DNA of 64,000 bases from Bryobacterales bacterium (GCA_016713735.1 JADJOP010000034.1:248001-312000); one strand, 5' to 3'. Counted from the first letter of the stretch, positions 18,265 through 28,584 are shown. The notes: generated by a model from the letters alone, not told the origin. Made by a program: numbers and translations.

Positions 18265-20361
18265 ATGCAGAACATCCTGAAGCGGCAGGCCCTCGTCGCC
18301 CTCGCCGCGTTGCTCACGTTCTCCTGCGCCAATCCGCGCAAAGCCGATGTCGTCATCTATGGCGCGACGTCGGGCGGCATCGCCGCCGCCATCCAATCGA
18401 GCCGCATGGGCAAGAGCGTCATCCTGCTCGAACCCGGCACGCACATCGGCGGCCTCACCACGGGCGGGCTCTCCTGGACCGACATCGGCAATAAAGCCGT
18501 CGTCGGCGGCATCGCCCGCGAGTTCTACCAACGCATCAAGAAGAGGTATGAGGATCCCAAGTTGTGGACCTCGGAAACACGTGATGAGTATTTCGTCCGC
18601 CGCCGCGGCCCCAACGCCAAGGACGAGGACGCCATGTGGACCTTCGAGCCGAAGATCGCCAGCGCCGTCTATGACGAGATGCTCGCCGAGGCCAAAGTGA
18701 AGGTGATCACCAAGGCGCGGCTCGAGCTGGCGGCCGGCAAAGGTGTCGTCAAACAGGGCAGCCGCATCACGGCGATCGTGCTCGAAGACGGCACGCGCTA
18801 CGAAGGCCGCGTGTTCATCGACGCCACCTACGAAGGCGACCTGATGGCCAAAGCCGGCGCGTCGTACGCCGTTGGCCGCGAGTCCAATTCCACTTACAAC
18901 GAAACCTGGAACGGCTCGCAAGCCGCTCACTTCCATCTTCACCAGTTCCCCGATGGCGCCAAGGTTGACCCCTATGTCGTCCCCGGCAAGCCTGACTCCG
19001 GTCTGCTCCCCATCATTGACCCGTCAGGCCCTGGGGACGAAGGCGCCGGGGACAAGCGCATCCAGGCCTATTGCTACCGCATGTGCCTCACCAGCGATCC
19101 GAAGAACTCGCTGCCCATCGCCAAGCCCGAAGGCTATGACGAAAAGGACCACGAACTGCTGCTGCGCTTTGCCGAAACGGGCAAGTATCACGAGCCTTCG
19201 CGCAAATACGATCCCATCCCCAATCTCAAGACCGATACCAACAACCACGGCGCCGTCTCCACCGATTACATGGGCGCCAACTACGACTATCCGGAAGGCG
19301 ACTACGCCACGCGCGAGCGCATCATCAAGCGCCACCAGGTCTATCAGAAGGGGTATATGTGGACCCTGCAGAACCACCCCCGCATCCCGGAGAAGATCCG
19401 CGCCTACTACCGCCAGTGGGGCCTGCCGAAGGATGAGTTCACCGCCAATGGCGGCTGGCCCACGCAGCTCTACATCCGCGAAGCCCGCCGGCTCATCGGA
19501 CCCGACGTGATGACCGAGCAGCATGTGATGGGCCGCGTGCTGGCGAAGGACTCCGTGGGCATGGGCGCCTACGGCATGGACTCGCACAACGTGCAGCGCT
19601 ACGTCACCAAAGAGGGCTTCGTGCGCAACGAGGGCAACGTGCAGGTGGGCGGTTTCCCGCCCTATCCGATCAGCTATCAGTCGCTGGTTCCGAAGAAGAG
19701 TGAAGTGGACAACCTGCTCGTTCCGGTCTGCCTCTCGGCCTCGCATATTGCTTATGGTTCGATTCGCATGGAGCCCGTGTTCATGGTGCTGGGCCAGTCC
19801 GCCGCCTCCGCCGCGGCGCAGGCCATCGATGCCAACGGCGCCGTGCAGGATGTGGATTACGCCAAGCTGCGCGAGCGGCTGGTGGCCGACAAGCAGGTGC
19901 TCGCGGCGCCTGAGGAACTTTCGCGCGGCGACCTTGACCCGGCCCAACTGGAAGGCATCGTGCTCGACAATCAGTTCGCCACCGTCAGCCCGGCCTGGAA
20001 GGGCGCTCGCGGCGGCTCGCCTCGTCTGGGCCCGGCCTACTTCTATGACCTTGACGACCGCGACGGCCGCGCCACGGCTCGTTTCGATGTTGATGCCAAA
20101 CAGCCCGGCCGTTTTCGCGTGAAGCTCCTCTACCCGGTCGATGCGAGGAATGCCTCCAACGTGCCCATTGAAATCGCCTCACCCGGCAAGAGCTACAAGG
20201 CCACGGTGAACCAGCGTAAACCCGCCGAATGGCTTGGCCCGTTTGAGCTCCCGGCGGCCTTCACCGTGACGATCACGAATCAAGCCACCAACGGCGTCAC
20301 CAACGTCGATGGCCTCCAGGTTGCCCCCCGAAGCGCGCGATTAGTATCCTGCGCGCAGTGA
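18265..20361 (+). CDS. FAD-dependent oxidoreductase lipoprotein with golvesin-like C-terminus
   Basis: Protein of 698 residues. The N-terminal signal ends in a lipobox-like LTFSC, so it may be a lipoprotein. A Rossmann motif (VVIYGATSGGIAAA) and 'GGLTTGGLSWTDIG' place it in the same FAD-dependent family as the preceding gene, with 'AYGSIRMEPVFMVLGQSAASAAAQA' shared near the end of the catalytic domain. About residues 560-690 form an extra beta-rich domain resembling the golvesin-like ligand-binding modules found on bacterial glycan enzymes ('RFDVDAKQPGRFRVKLLYP'). Its stop overlaps the start of the hydrolase gene by four bases. Confidence 0.83.
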   Translation: MQNILKRQALVALAALLTFSCANPRKADVVIYGATSGGIAAAIQSSRMGKSVILLEPGTHIGGLTTGGLSWTDIGNKAVVGGIAREFYQRIKKRYEDPKLWTSETRDEYFVRRRGPNAKDEDAMWTFEPKIASAVYDEMLAEAKVKVITKARLELAAGKGVVKQGSRITAIVLEDGTRYEGRVFIDATYEGDLMAKAGASYAVGRESNSTYNETWNGSQAAHFHLHQFPDGAKVDPYVVPGKPDSGLLPIIDPSGPGDEGAGDKRIQAYCYRMCLTSDPKNSLPIAKPEGYDEKDHELLLRFAETGKYHEPSRKYDPIPNLKTDTNNHGAVSTDYMGANYDYPEGDYATRERIIKRHQVYQKGYMWTLQNHPRIPEKIRAYYRQWGLPKDEFTANGGWPTQLYIREARRLIGPDVMTEQHVMGRVLAKDSVGMGAYGMDSHNVQRYVTKEGFVRNEGNVQVGGFPPYPISYQSLVPKKSEVDNLLVPVCLSASHIAYGSIRMEPVFMVLGQSAASAAAQAIDANGAVQDVDYAKLRERLVADKQVLAAPEELSRGDLDPAQLEGIVLDNQFATVSPAWKGARGGSPRLGPAYFYDLDDRDGRATARFDVDAKQPGRFRVKLLYPVDARNASNVPIEIASPGKSYKATVNQRKPAEWLGPFELPAAFTVTITNQATNGVTNVDGLQVAPRSARLVSCAQ

Positions 20362-21548
20362 CGCGGCGACAATTCCAAAGCGGTCTCGCGGCGGGGCTGG
20401 CCCCGCAGGCTCCGGCGGCCCGCAATCCGAACGTGCTCTACGGGCAGTCCACGCTGCCCGCCTCCATCCGGTCGCGCCTCATCCCTGGGGTCAACGGCCT
20501 CACGATGCACATCCTCGAGGCCGGCTACGAGTCTTCGGGCCGCCCCGCTGTGCTGTTGCTCCACGGCTTTCCGGAACTCGCCTACAGTTGGCGCAAGGTG
20601 ATGCCCGCGCTGGCCGCCGCCGGGTTCCACGTCATCGCGCCTGACCAGCGCGGCTATGGCCGCACCACCGGCTGGGATGGCCGCTACGACGGCGATGTGG
20701 CCTCGTTCCGCTTCCTCAACCTCGTCCGCGATCTCGTCGCCTTGCTCTCCGCGCTGGGAGTGAAGTCCACCGCCGTCGCCGGCCACGACTTCGGCTCGCC
20801 CGTCGCCGCCTGGTGCGCACTCATTCGCCCCGACCTCTTCCGCCCGGCCGTCCTCATGAGCGCTCCCTTCGCCGGACCGCCCTCACTTGCCGCCCCCGCT
20901 GCGTTCACCGGGCCCAGCATTCACGACCAACTCGCCGCCCTCGCCCGCCCGCGCAAACACTACCAGTGGTACTTCTCCACCCGCGAGGCCAACGCGAATA
21001 TGCTGAAGTGCCCGCAGGGCATCCACGCCTTCCTGCGCGCCTACTATCACATGAAGTCCGCCGACTGGAAGCGGAACCAGCCTCACCCGCTGCGTTCGTG
21101 GACCGCCCCCGAACTGGCCCAACTCCCCACCTACTATGTGATGGACCGCGCCAAGGGCATGGCCGAAACCGTCGCCGCTGAAATGCCCTCGCCCGCCGCC
21201 ATTGCCGCTTGCCGCTGGCTCACCGATGAGGAACTGCGCGTCTACTCCACCGAGTTCCAGCGCACCGGCTTCCAGGGCGGCCTGCAGTGGTACCGCTGCG
21301 GCACCGCCAATCACAACGCCGACCTCGAAGTATTCACCGGCCGCACGCTCGATGTGCCCACCGCCTTCATCGCCGGCAAGAGCGATTGGGGCATCTACCA
21401 GCGCCCCGGCAGCTTCGAGCGCATGCAATCCAACGCCTGCACGCAGTTCCGCGGCGCTCATCTCCTGGATGGCGCGGGCCACTGGGTACAGCAGGAACAG
21501 GCGGAACGGGTGAGCCAACTTCTGATCCAGTTGCTCCAAACTCGTTAG
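20358..21548 (+). CDS. Alpha/beta hydrolase, epoxide-hydrolase-like
   Basis: Protein of 396 residues, GTG start overlapping the preceding stop. A twin-arginine-like N-terminus (TRRQFQSGLAAG) suggests export. The HGFPE oxyanion motif (69-73) and a catalytic Asp at about 144 in GHDFGS match epoxide hydrolases and haloalkane dehalogenases. A catalytic His at about 375 (GAGHWVQQEQ) follows, with an acid candidate in GKSDWGIYQ. Asp rather than Ser as nucleophile argues against an esterase. It may act on products of the two FAD-dependent oxidoreductases upstream. The stop codon is immediately before the G/C-run block, so nothing downstream can be read on this side. Confidence 0.82.
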   Translation: MTRRQFQSGLAAGLAPQAPAARNPNVLYGQSTLPASIRSRLIPGVNGLTMHILEAGYESSGRPAVLLLHGFPELAYSWRKVMPALAAAGFHVIAPDQRGYGRTTGWDGRYDGDVASFRFLNLVRDLVALLSALGVKSTAVAGHDFGSPVAAWCALIRPDLFRPAVLMSAPFAGPPSLAAPAAFTGPSIHDQLAALARPRKHYQWYFSTREANANMLKCPQGIHAFLRAYYHMKSADWKRNQPHPLRSWTAPELAQLPTYYVMDRAKGMAETVAAEMPSPAAIAACRWLTDEELRVYSTEFQRTGFQGGLQWYRCGTANHNADLEVFTGRTLDVPTAFIAGKSDWGIYQRPGSFERMQSNACTQFRGAHLLDGAGHWVQQEQAERVSQLLIQLLQTR

Positions 21549-21560
21549 TAAAATCCTCCC

Positions 21561-22371
<811 letters not shown>

Positions 22372-22372
22372 T

Positions 22373-24340
22373 CGCCGCCTCCACCCACACCTGCGACGCC
22401 GAAGGCCCGCGATTCAGAAACGAATAGTACGGCGTGAACACCAACTCCGCCGCCTTGCCCGTGCGCGGCTCCCTCGGATCGAACCGCCGGTAGAGCGGCA
22501 AGCTCTCGCCGCGCACGCCGGCCTGCGCGCCCTTGTGCCGCAGCGTCACCACGCCGCCCAGCAACTCCGGCTCCCACCTCACCGTGAAATCCCTCGCACC
22601 ATCGCCGGTGAGGAGCAGCTTGCTCTCCAGCACGTTCACACCTTCGGCCTGCCCCTCCTGTTCGAGCAGGTACACGAGGGGCCCGCGCTTCACGGCAACG
22701 CGACCCTGGTTTTCCAGCGCTCGCGGGTGCGAGACGATCGCCTGCGGCGTCATCGAGAACTCGAGCTTCAGCTTGTCGCCCGCTTTCCAGCGGCGCTTCA
22801 CGGCGAGGTATCGCCCCGCCTCGGCCTTGCCCGCCACCGCCGCGCCATTCACGGCCACGCGCGTCGAATCGCTCCAGCCGGGCACACGCAGAAACACGGT
22901 GAATTCCCGTTCCGCCCGCGGCGACACCGTCATCTCCACCACGCCCTCCCACGGGTACTTCGTCTCCATCGTCACGGCCAGCGGCGTGCCGTCGTCGAGC
23001 TTCCACGCCATCTTGTTGCGGTCGTAGAAATGGACCCACAGCCCCTCGGCGCTGGTGCCATAGAAGTACCCCGGCAGCGAGGCGAACATCCGCTCCAGGT
23101 TCGGCGGGCAGCAGGTGGTGTTGTACCAGGGATTGCGAATCGTCGCGCTCGCCTCGCGCGTCAGCTCCAGCGGATTGCGGTAGCAATACATCGTCCCGGA
23201 GAGCGACATGCCCGAGTTAATCGAGTTATAGAGCGCCGTCTCCATCACGTCGGTAAAGCGCGCTTCGCCCGTGGCCTGCAGCATGCGCCAGTTCCACATC
23301 AGGTTCGAGATGGCCGCGCAGCTTTCCGTGTACGCCTTCGCGTTAGGCAGTTCATAGGGATCGCCAAACGCTTCGCCCGCGCTGCGCGAACCGATGCCGC
23401 CGGTGATGTACATCTTGGACCGCACCATATCCTGCCACAGCCGTTCCAGCGTGGCGCCAAACGCGGCGTCGCCTGACTCCATCCAGTAATCGGTCGCCCC
23501 CGAGGCCGCATAGCCCGCCCGCACGGCGTGCCCTTCCATCACCGTGCGCTCGATGAACGGCCGCCCGCTGAAGGTGTAGGCGATCTGCTGCGGCGTCAGC
23601 TTCAAACGCTCGCGCTCGCCGGTGAGGATGTAGCCCGCCAGCGCGAGGTACTTCTTCTCGCCCGTCGTGCGATAGAGCTCCACCAGCGCCATCTCAATCT
23701 CCGGGTGCCCGGCCATCAGCGGCTGCTTGCCGGGACCGAAGTCGCGCACCAGGTGTTCGACAAACCTGATGCCGCCATCGAGCAGCGTGCGGTTGCCGGT
23801 CGCTCGGTAATACGCAATGGCCGCCTGCAGCATGTGGCCCAGGCAGTAGAGCTCATGGCCCGAGGTCTGCTCCTTCCAGCGGCGCGCCTTGCGATCCTCC
23901 TGGAAGAAGGTGTTGAGGTAACCCGAGGGCTCCTGGGCCGCCAGGATGTCCGCCGTCAACGCGTCAAACGTGCGGCGCAGTTCAGGACGGTCCTCACTGG
24001 CGAGAACCCAGGCCACCGCCTCCATCCACTTGTAGAGGTCCGAGTCGGTGTAGAGCGGGCCCTTCCGTTCCACCTGCTTCCTGCCGCTGAGGCGCCGGAA
24101 GTTGTCCATCACGCCGTGCTCTTCGAGCAGTTGCAGCAGCGTGGGGATGCTCTTCTCGACGTTGGTTTTGCGCCGCGGCTCCCAGAAGCCGCCTTCGAGC
24201 TTGACCGCCGAGACGGGTACGGTCTTCAGCTTCGCCCCCGGCGTGGCATCCAGGCGCAGGACCACCGTTGCCTCGCTTCCGCCACCCCCTTGCGCAAAAG
24301 CAAGAAACGTTGAGGAAAAGAGGATGGCAAGCGTTTTCAT
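22373..24340 (-). CDS. GH127-type beta-L-arabinofuranosidase, 3' end unresolved
   Basis: Exported glycoside hydrolase with about 656 readable residues. The start at 24340 (MKTLAILFSS) is followed directly by a signal peptide; no strong ribosome-binding sequence is visible. The DUF1680/GH127 core is clear: 'VKLEGGFWEPRRKTNVEKSI', 'AYTESCAAISNLMWNWRM' (the E-x-C metal-ligand pair of the family) and 'NTTCCPPNLERMFASLPGYF' with the CC pair that includes the catalytic Cys. The C-terminal 'TPYYSFLNRGPSASQVWVEA' matches the usual end of the family, so little is missing. The frame then runs into the A run and G/C block at 22371, where the real stop cannot be identified. It is likely to release arabinose from plant or bacterial polysaccharides. 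Confidence 0.86.
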
Positions 24341-24464
24341 GAAGCGACCATCGTACGCCTGCTCCGCACCAGCCACAAGGCCAGAGGGGCCACCCAAACA
24401 CCCCAGCTCTCGTCTTCCCTCTTAGCTATTTCGCCCCAACGAATCATGCCAAAATGAAGCCACG

Positions 24465-25343
24465 ATGGCGGGCCGATCTCGACGCACGATTCAGATCATC
24501 CTAACCCTCGCACTGGCCTCGTGGCTCCGCCCGCTGCCGCTGATGGCGCAGACGGATCGTCCCAGTGCCGAACAGGAACTCGCCCGTATTGGCCGCCTTC
24601 CCCGCGCACAGCAAGCCAGTGCGCTGAAGGCTCTGTTTCAGACCAAGGATCTGGATATCCAAGATCCGGAGGAGTTCATTGCTCAGATCTTCGAATTCCG
24701 GCAACTGCTCGCCGAGTTGTTGAGCGGAAAGGGCATCAAGGAGAAAGAAGCTCTGGGGTTGCTCACATACCTCGGCGAACCTGTAGCGGTCCGTCAGGCG
24801 CTCAAACAGTTACCGGAGCCCGGCGCCGGTGAAATCGATCACGATCTTGCGGAAGCCGTCGTTGGTCAGTTGATTCAGCCGGCGACGGAGCGGGAATGGA
24901 ACCTACTTGCTTACGGGGCCAAGGGCGAACTCGGCGGGGGCGCCACTCATTACGCCATTCAATCGTTGAAACTCAACGCTTCGCCGCGTGCACGGGCACT
25001 GCTCGAAGCCGCGCTCATCGCCAATCCGGAGCGCCGAAAAGTGATTGAGGATGCCTTGAACTACATTCGCTCCGGGGCAACTCCCCTGGAAGGAACCGAC
25101 CTTACTGCCCTCGCGACACGCGCCGCGAACGCCGCCAAGCGTGGAAAACTGCTCGCGGTTCGCACACCTCATGTAACCCGCGATGGTCAGCGCGCCATCG
25201 CCGGCTTCGATTACCACCGAGGCTGCCGCTACTCCAACATCGCTGTGTTCCATCGAACGGCGCGCGGCTGGCGTCTCCAATCCACGATGATCACCGGCGT
25301 TGCCCTCACACCACCGGCACCTCCGCCGCCGCCCAACCGGTGA
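24465..25343 (+). CDS. Exported protein of unknown function
   Basis: Protein of 292 residues with a signal peptide (about 1-29, ending PLMAQ). The mature part is helical with repeated short alpha segments, for example 'QLLAELLSGKGIKEKEALGL' and 'EALLEAALIANPERRKV'-like stretches, then a small beta-rich end ('LAVRTPHVTRDGQRAIAGFD') and a proline-rich tail. No catalytic motif or known family was recognised. It diverges from the GH127-like gene across a 124-base gap. Coding character is supported by length and a coherent start. Confidence 0.65.
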   Translation: MAGRSRRTIQIILTLALASWLRPLPLMAQTDRPSAEQELARIGRLPRAQQASALKALFQTKDLDIQDPEEFIAQIFEFRQLLAELLSGKGIKEKEALGLLTYLGEPVAVRQALKQLPEPGAGEIDHDLAEAVVGQLIQPATEREWNLLAYGAKGELGGGATHYAIQSLKLNASPRARALLEAALIANPERRKVIEDALNYIRSGATPLEGTDLTALATRAANAAKRGKLLAVRTPHVTRDGQRAIAGFDYHRGCRYSNIAVFHRTARGWRLQSTMITGVALTPPAPPPPPNR

Positions 25344-25472
25344 CGGCTCGAAATCACTCTCCGCTCATTCCCGATCACACACACCGGGAAATTCTCTTCC
25401 CCTTCTCCCAGCAACCACTTCCGCCCGCCAGGAAAACCGCGCGTACACACCGCCCCCTACACTGGAGCCGCT

Positions 25473-25625
25473 ATGGAAACCCTGTTTACTTCCATCCACG
25501 CCTATGGATCGAACCCCGGCCGCTTCCCCGGGCCGCTTCCCAATCAACCCGCCCCGCTGCCCGCGCAGCCCGGCCTCGTACCGAATGACGCACCCCCGGC
25601 CAAGACGCTCACCTGGGTGCCCTGA
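25473..25625 (+). CDS. Small proline-rich protein, 50 residues
   Basis: An open frame METLFTSIHAYGSNPGRF (continuing through a proline-rich middle to TLTWVP) begins at ATG 25473 with GGAG at 25464-25467, five bases ahead, and ends at TGA 25623-25625, nine bases before the end of the convergent Gfo/Idh gene. Nine or more prolines and no hydrophobic segment suggest an extended or short adaptor-like peptide. It is the only gene-like feature in the 291 bases between the exported protein and the Gfo/Idh gene. No homologue is recalled. Confidence 0.4.
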   Translation: METLFTSIHAYGSNPGRFPGPLPNQPAPLPAQPGLVPNDAPPAKTLTWVP

Positions 25626-25634
25626 GCGGGCCGC

Positions 25635-26831
25635 TTATGCTTCGGCGCGACGCGACACCGGATTCCACTTCATCCGCCGTCCCGTGCGCAGCGACTCAAT
25701 CGCCATGCAGAGCACGATGTTTGTCGACTGGCCCGCCTCCACCGGAGCGTTGGGTTCGTTTCGCGTGCGGATGCAGTCCAGGAAGTTGCGGATGTGATCG
25801 CGCGTGGCCGGGTTGAACGAGCCGGGCATCTTCTTCTCGCGGCTCGGCTTCATCTCAATCGCGGTCGATTGCGGATAGAGCGCATACCATTCGCGGCCCA
25901 CGTCCAGGCGCGCTTTGTCGCCGTGGAACTGCTTGCACTGGTCGTTGAACATGTTGTACCGCATGGCCTTGTAGCCGACGGTGAACACCGCCAGGTAGTT
26001 CTGCGGATACTCAATCGACATGCACGTGGTCTCGGGAATCTCCACGCCGTCGATGTTCACCGCCCCGCCCGATGTGGTGACCGCCAGCGGCGCGTCGGAG
26101 TTCATGTACCAGTGGATGGCGTCGATCACATGCGCCGCCTGGCCGATCATGAGTCCGCCTGAGTAGTCCCAAAAGTAATACCAGTTGCGGAATCGGATCG
26201 GATCAAACTCGCGCTTCGGTGATGTGCCGAGCCACTGCTGCCAGTCGACCTTGCCCGTTACCGGGCTCGTGTTCATCGATGCCTGGTGGTTGTACCACCA
26301 GGAGTTCACCAGCCGCACATTTCCCAGTTCGCCGGACTGCGCGATGGCGCGCGATTCCTGAAACAGCGCAGAACTGCGCCGCTGCATGCCCACCTGCACG
26401 ATGCGCTTGGTGCGCCGCGTCGCCTCGATCATGCGGTAGCCCTCGGCGATGGTGTGCGCGAGCGGCTTTTCGACATACACGTCCTTGCCCGCTTCGACGG
26501 CATCGATCGTCATCTGCGCGTGCCAGTGGTCAGGCGTGGAGACGATGACGGCGTCGATCGACTTGTCTTCGAGCAGCCGCTTGTAGTTGTCGTACGGCTT
26601 GGCTCCGGTGCTGGCGGCCTTCAGGCCGGCCTCAAGATTGGCCTCGGCCACGTCGCACACGGCCGCCATCTCGGCGCCGATCTCTTTGAACTCACCCGTC
26701 AGGTAGCGGCCGCGGCCTCCCGCGCCGATGACGCCGACGCGGATGCGGTCATTGGCGCCGATGGTGCGTTGGTAAGCCAGCGCGGTTTGCGCCGCGGCGG
26801 CGGTAGTAACGGCGAATTGGCGGCGGTTCAT
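25635..26831 (-). CDS. Tat-exported Gfo/Idh/MocA-family oxidoreductase
   Basis: Protein of 398 residues. The start at 26831 (MNRRQFAVTT) has GAGGAG seven bases ahead, within the end of purN, and gives a twin-arginine signal. The NAD(P)-binding Rossmann motif 'IRVGVIGAGGRGRYL' follows, then 'IDAVIVSTPDHWHAQMT' and the family's 'DVYVEKPLAHTIAEG' with catalytic Lys. The C-terminal half contains the substrate-domain segment 'LMIGQAAHVIDAIHWYMN'. Families of this type in planctomycetes and acidobacteria are thought to act on periplasmic sugars or cyclitols. It sits one base after the purN stop but is unlikely to share purine function. Confidence 0.87.
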   Translation of the reverse strand: MNRRQFAVTTAAAAQTALAYQRTIGANDRIRVGVIGAGGRGRYLTGEFKEIGAEMAAVCDVAEANLEAGLKAASTGAKPYDNYKRLLEDKSIDAVIVSTPDHWHAQMTIDAVEAGKDVYVEKPLAHTIAEGYRMIEATRRTKRIVQVGMQRRSSALFQESRAIAQSGELGNVRLVNSWWYNHQASMNTSPVTGKVDWQQWLGTSPKREFDPIRFRNWYYFWDYSGGLMIGQAAHVIDAIHWYMNSDAPLAVTTSGGAVNIDGVEIPETTCMSIEYPQNYLAVFTVGYKAMRYNMFNDQCKQFHGDKARLDVGREWYALYPQSTAIEMKPSREKKMPGSFNPATRDHIRNFLDCIRTRNEPNAPVEAGQSTNIVLCMAIESLRTGRRMKWNPVSRRAEA

Positions 26832-26832
26832 G

Positions 26833-27441
26833 TTAGTTCTCCTCAACCAGGACGCGTCGTCCCTCTATACGGTAGCGGCCAGAGAGCACGATGCCAATGG
26901 CCTCGGAGTAGACCTTGTGCTCCTCAGCGAGGATGCGCGCGGAAAGCGTCTCGGCTGTGTCGCCGGCCAAAACCGGAACGGCGGCCTGGCGAACGATGGG
27001 CCCGTGGTCGAGTTGCTCATCCACGAAATGCACGGTGCACCCCGAGATCTTGGCGCCATACTCGAAGGCCTGATGCTGGGCGTCCAGTCCAGGAAAGGCC
27101 GGAAGCAGCGAGGGATGAATGTTCAGGATGCGCTGCGGAAAGGCGCGGATGAACACGGGGCTCAGCAGGCGCATGTAGCCGGCGAGGATGACGAGGTCGA
27201 CGTCGTGCTGCCGCAGCGTGGCCACTAACTGCGCGTCGAGCGCCTCGCGTTCGATTCCCTTGGAAGGGTGACACACCGCGTTCAGGCCCAGGGCGCGGGC
27301 GGTCGCCAGCCCTGGTGCGGCCTCGCGGTTCGAGATGACCACGGCGATTTCGGCGTCGAGCATTCCGTTGCGGATGTTGCCGGCGATGGCCTCGAAATTG
27401 GAGCCGCGGCCGGAGAGGAGAATGCCGATTCGTTTGCCCAT
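26833..27441 (-). CDS. purN: Phosphoribosylglycinamide formyltransferase
   Basis: Enzyme of 202 residues for the third step of purine synthesis: formyl transfer from 10-formyltetrahydrofolate to GAR. The phosphate loop 'IGILLSGRGSNFEAIAG' and catalytic segments 'ILNIHPSLLPAFPG' (Asn and His) and 'GCTVHFVDEQLDHGPIV' (Asp) are present. Length fits the family. The gene is three bases after purM, with the same order as in many bacteria, and clearly belongs to one transcript with it. Confidence 0.96.
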   Translation of the reverse strand: MGKRIGILLSGRGSNFEAIAGNIRNGMLDAEIAVVISNREAAPGLATARALGLNAVCHPSKGIEREALDAQLVATLRQHDVDLVILAGYMRLLSPVFIRAFPQRILNIHPSLLPAFPGLDAQHQAFEYGAKISGCTVHFVDEQLDHGPIVRQAAVPVLAGDTAETLSARILAEEHKVYSEAIGIVLSGRYRIEGRRVLVEEN

Positions 27442-27444
27442 GAA

Positions 27445-28518
27445 CTAGTCGAGATACACGACGCGCGGCGCGCGCGGCTTGGCGGCGACAATGTGGCCGA
27501 TCTCAAAGAACGGCGCGCGCACCTTCTTGAGCAGCGCTTCGGCCGCCGTGGCGCGCTTGGCATCGACCACCAGGATCATGCCCACGCCGAGGTTGAACGT
27601 GCGCCGGTAGTCATCCAGCGGCACGTTGCCGATCGAGCGCAGCAGCTCAAACACGGGCGGAATCGTCCACGAGCGTGTGTGGATCTCCGCCGATGCCGAA
27701 TCGGGCAGAATGCGCGGCAGGTTGTCCGTGATGCCGCCGCCGGTGATGTGGGCCGCGCCCTTGAGGATGCCGGCATCGCGCAGAGCCGCGATCGGCTTGG
27801 CATAGGAGCGGTGAACCTTCAGTAACTCCTCGCCCACCGTGCAGCCTAACTCAGGCAGGTGCGTGCCGACATCCGCTTTGGCCACCTCAAAGAGCAGCTT
27901 GCGCGCCAGCGAGTAGCCGTTTGTGTGAAGCCCTGTGGATGGCAGGCCGAGGAGCAGGTCGCCGGGCCGGATGGCCGCGCCGGTGAGCAGCTTCTTCTGC
28001 TCCACCGCGCCGACGATGAAACCGGCCAGATCATACTCGCCCGGTAAGTAAAGCCCCGGCATCTCGGCCGTTTCGCCGCCGATGAGCGCGCAGCCGTTGG
28101 CTTTGCAGCCGCGGGCAATTCCGGCGATCACATCCGCGGTAATGAGGGCGTTCAGCGTTCCCGTGGCAAAATAGTCGAGGAAGAAGAGCGGCGTCGCGCC
28201 TTGCACCATGATGTCGTTGACGCAGTGATTCACCAGGTCCTCGCCCACCGTGTCGTGTTTGTTGGCCAGGAAGGCCACTTTCAGCTTGGTGCCCACGCCA
28301 TCGGCGGAGCTGATCAGGACCGGCTTCTTCCATCCGGCGAGACTGAAGGCGGCCCCGAAGCTGCCGATTCCCGTGAGAACATTTGGCGAGAAAGTGGACT
28401 TCGCCAGTCGCTTGATGCGCGCCACGGCGCGGTCGGCTTCGTCGATGTTGACTCCGGCGTCTTTATAGGAAGTGGCCTGGGCGCGAGGCGTCTGCGGCGG
28501 CTGCTTTCGGGAGGGCAT
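27445..28518 (-). CDS. purM: Phosphoribosylformylglycinamidine cyclo-ligase (AIR synthetase)
   Basis: Enzyme of 357 residues that closes the imidazole ring in purine synthesis. Signature segments include 'YKDAGVNIDEADRAVARIK', 'GFGAAFSLAG'-like 'SFGAAFSLAG', 'LISSADGVGTKLKVAF', 'VGEDLVNHCVNDIMVQGA' and 'CALIGGETAEMPG', the last contributing to ATP binding. The start at 28518 is in a short gap divergent from the amidohydrolase operon. It heads purM-purN and probably the Gfo/Idh gene. No disruption seen. Confidence 0.96.
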   Translation of the reverse strand: MPSRKQPPQTPRAQATSYKDAGVNIDEADRAVARIKRLAKSTFSPNVLTGIGSFGAAFSLAGWKKPVLISSADGVGTKLKVAFLANKHDTVGEDLVNHCVNDIMVQGATPLFFLDYFATGTLNALITADVIAGIARGCKANGCALIGGETAEMPGLYLPGEYDLAGFIVGAVEQKKLLTGAAIRPGDLLLGLPSTGLHTNGYSLARKLLFEVAKADVGTHLPELGCTVGEELLKVHRSYAKPIAALRDAGILKGAAHITGGGITDNLPRILPDSASAEIHTRSWTIPPVFELLRSIGNVPLDDYRRTFNLGVGMILVVDAKRATAAEALLKKVRAPFFEIGHIVAAKPRAPRVVYLD

Positions 28519-28532
28519 GTGAAAGAAACCCC

Positions 28533-28538
28533 TATAAT
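28533..28538 (+). promoter_or_regulatory. Candidate -10 element for the amidohydrolase operon
   Basis: A perfect TATAAT lies 46 bases before the ATG at 28585 in the 66-base gap divergent from purM. The opposite strand offers TATTAT at almost the same place, so the gap may be a bidirectional promoter. A convincing -35 hexamer was not found for either direction. Confidence 0.35.
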
Positions 28539-28584
28539 AGCGGATTCACTTGATAGGAGCGGTTTCAGGAGGGTCTGGAAGGCC

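Noticed and set aside
17317..18942. Antisense open frame of 541 codons opposite the FAD-dependent oxidoreductases
   Set aside because: The other strand has clear family motifs and signal peptides; the antisense frame is a by-product of GC-rich codon usage.
28201..28584. Upstream extension of the first amidohydrolase to 28201
   Set aside because: It runs antisense inside purM, and a signal peptide with ribosome-binding site starts at 28585.
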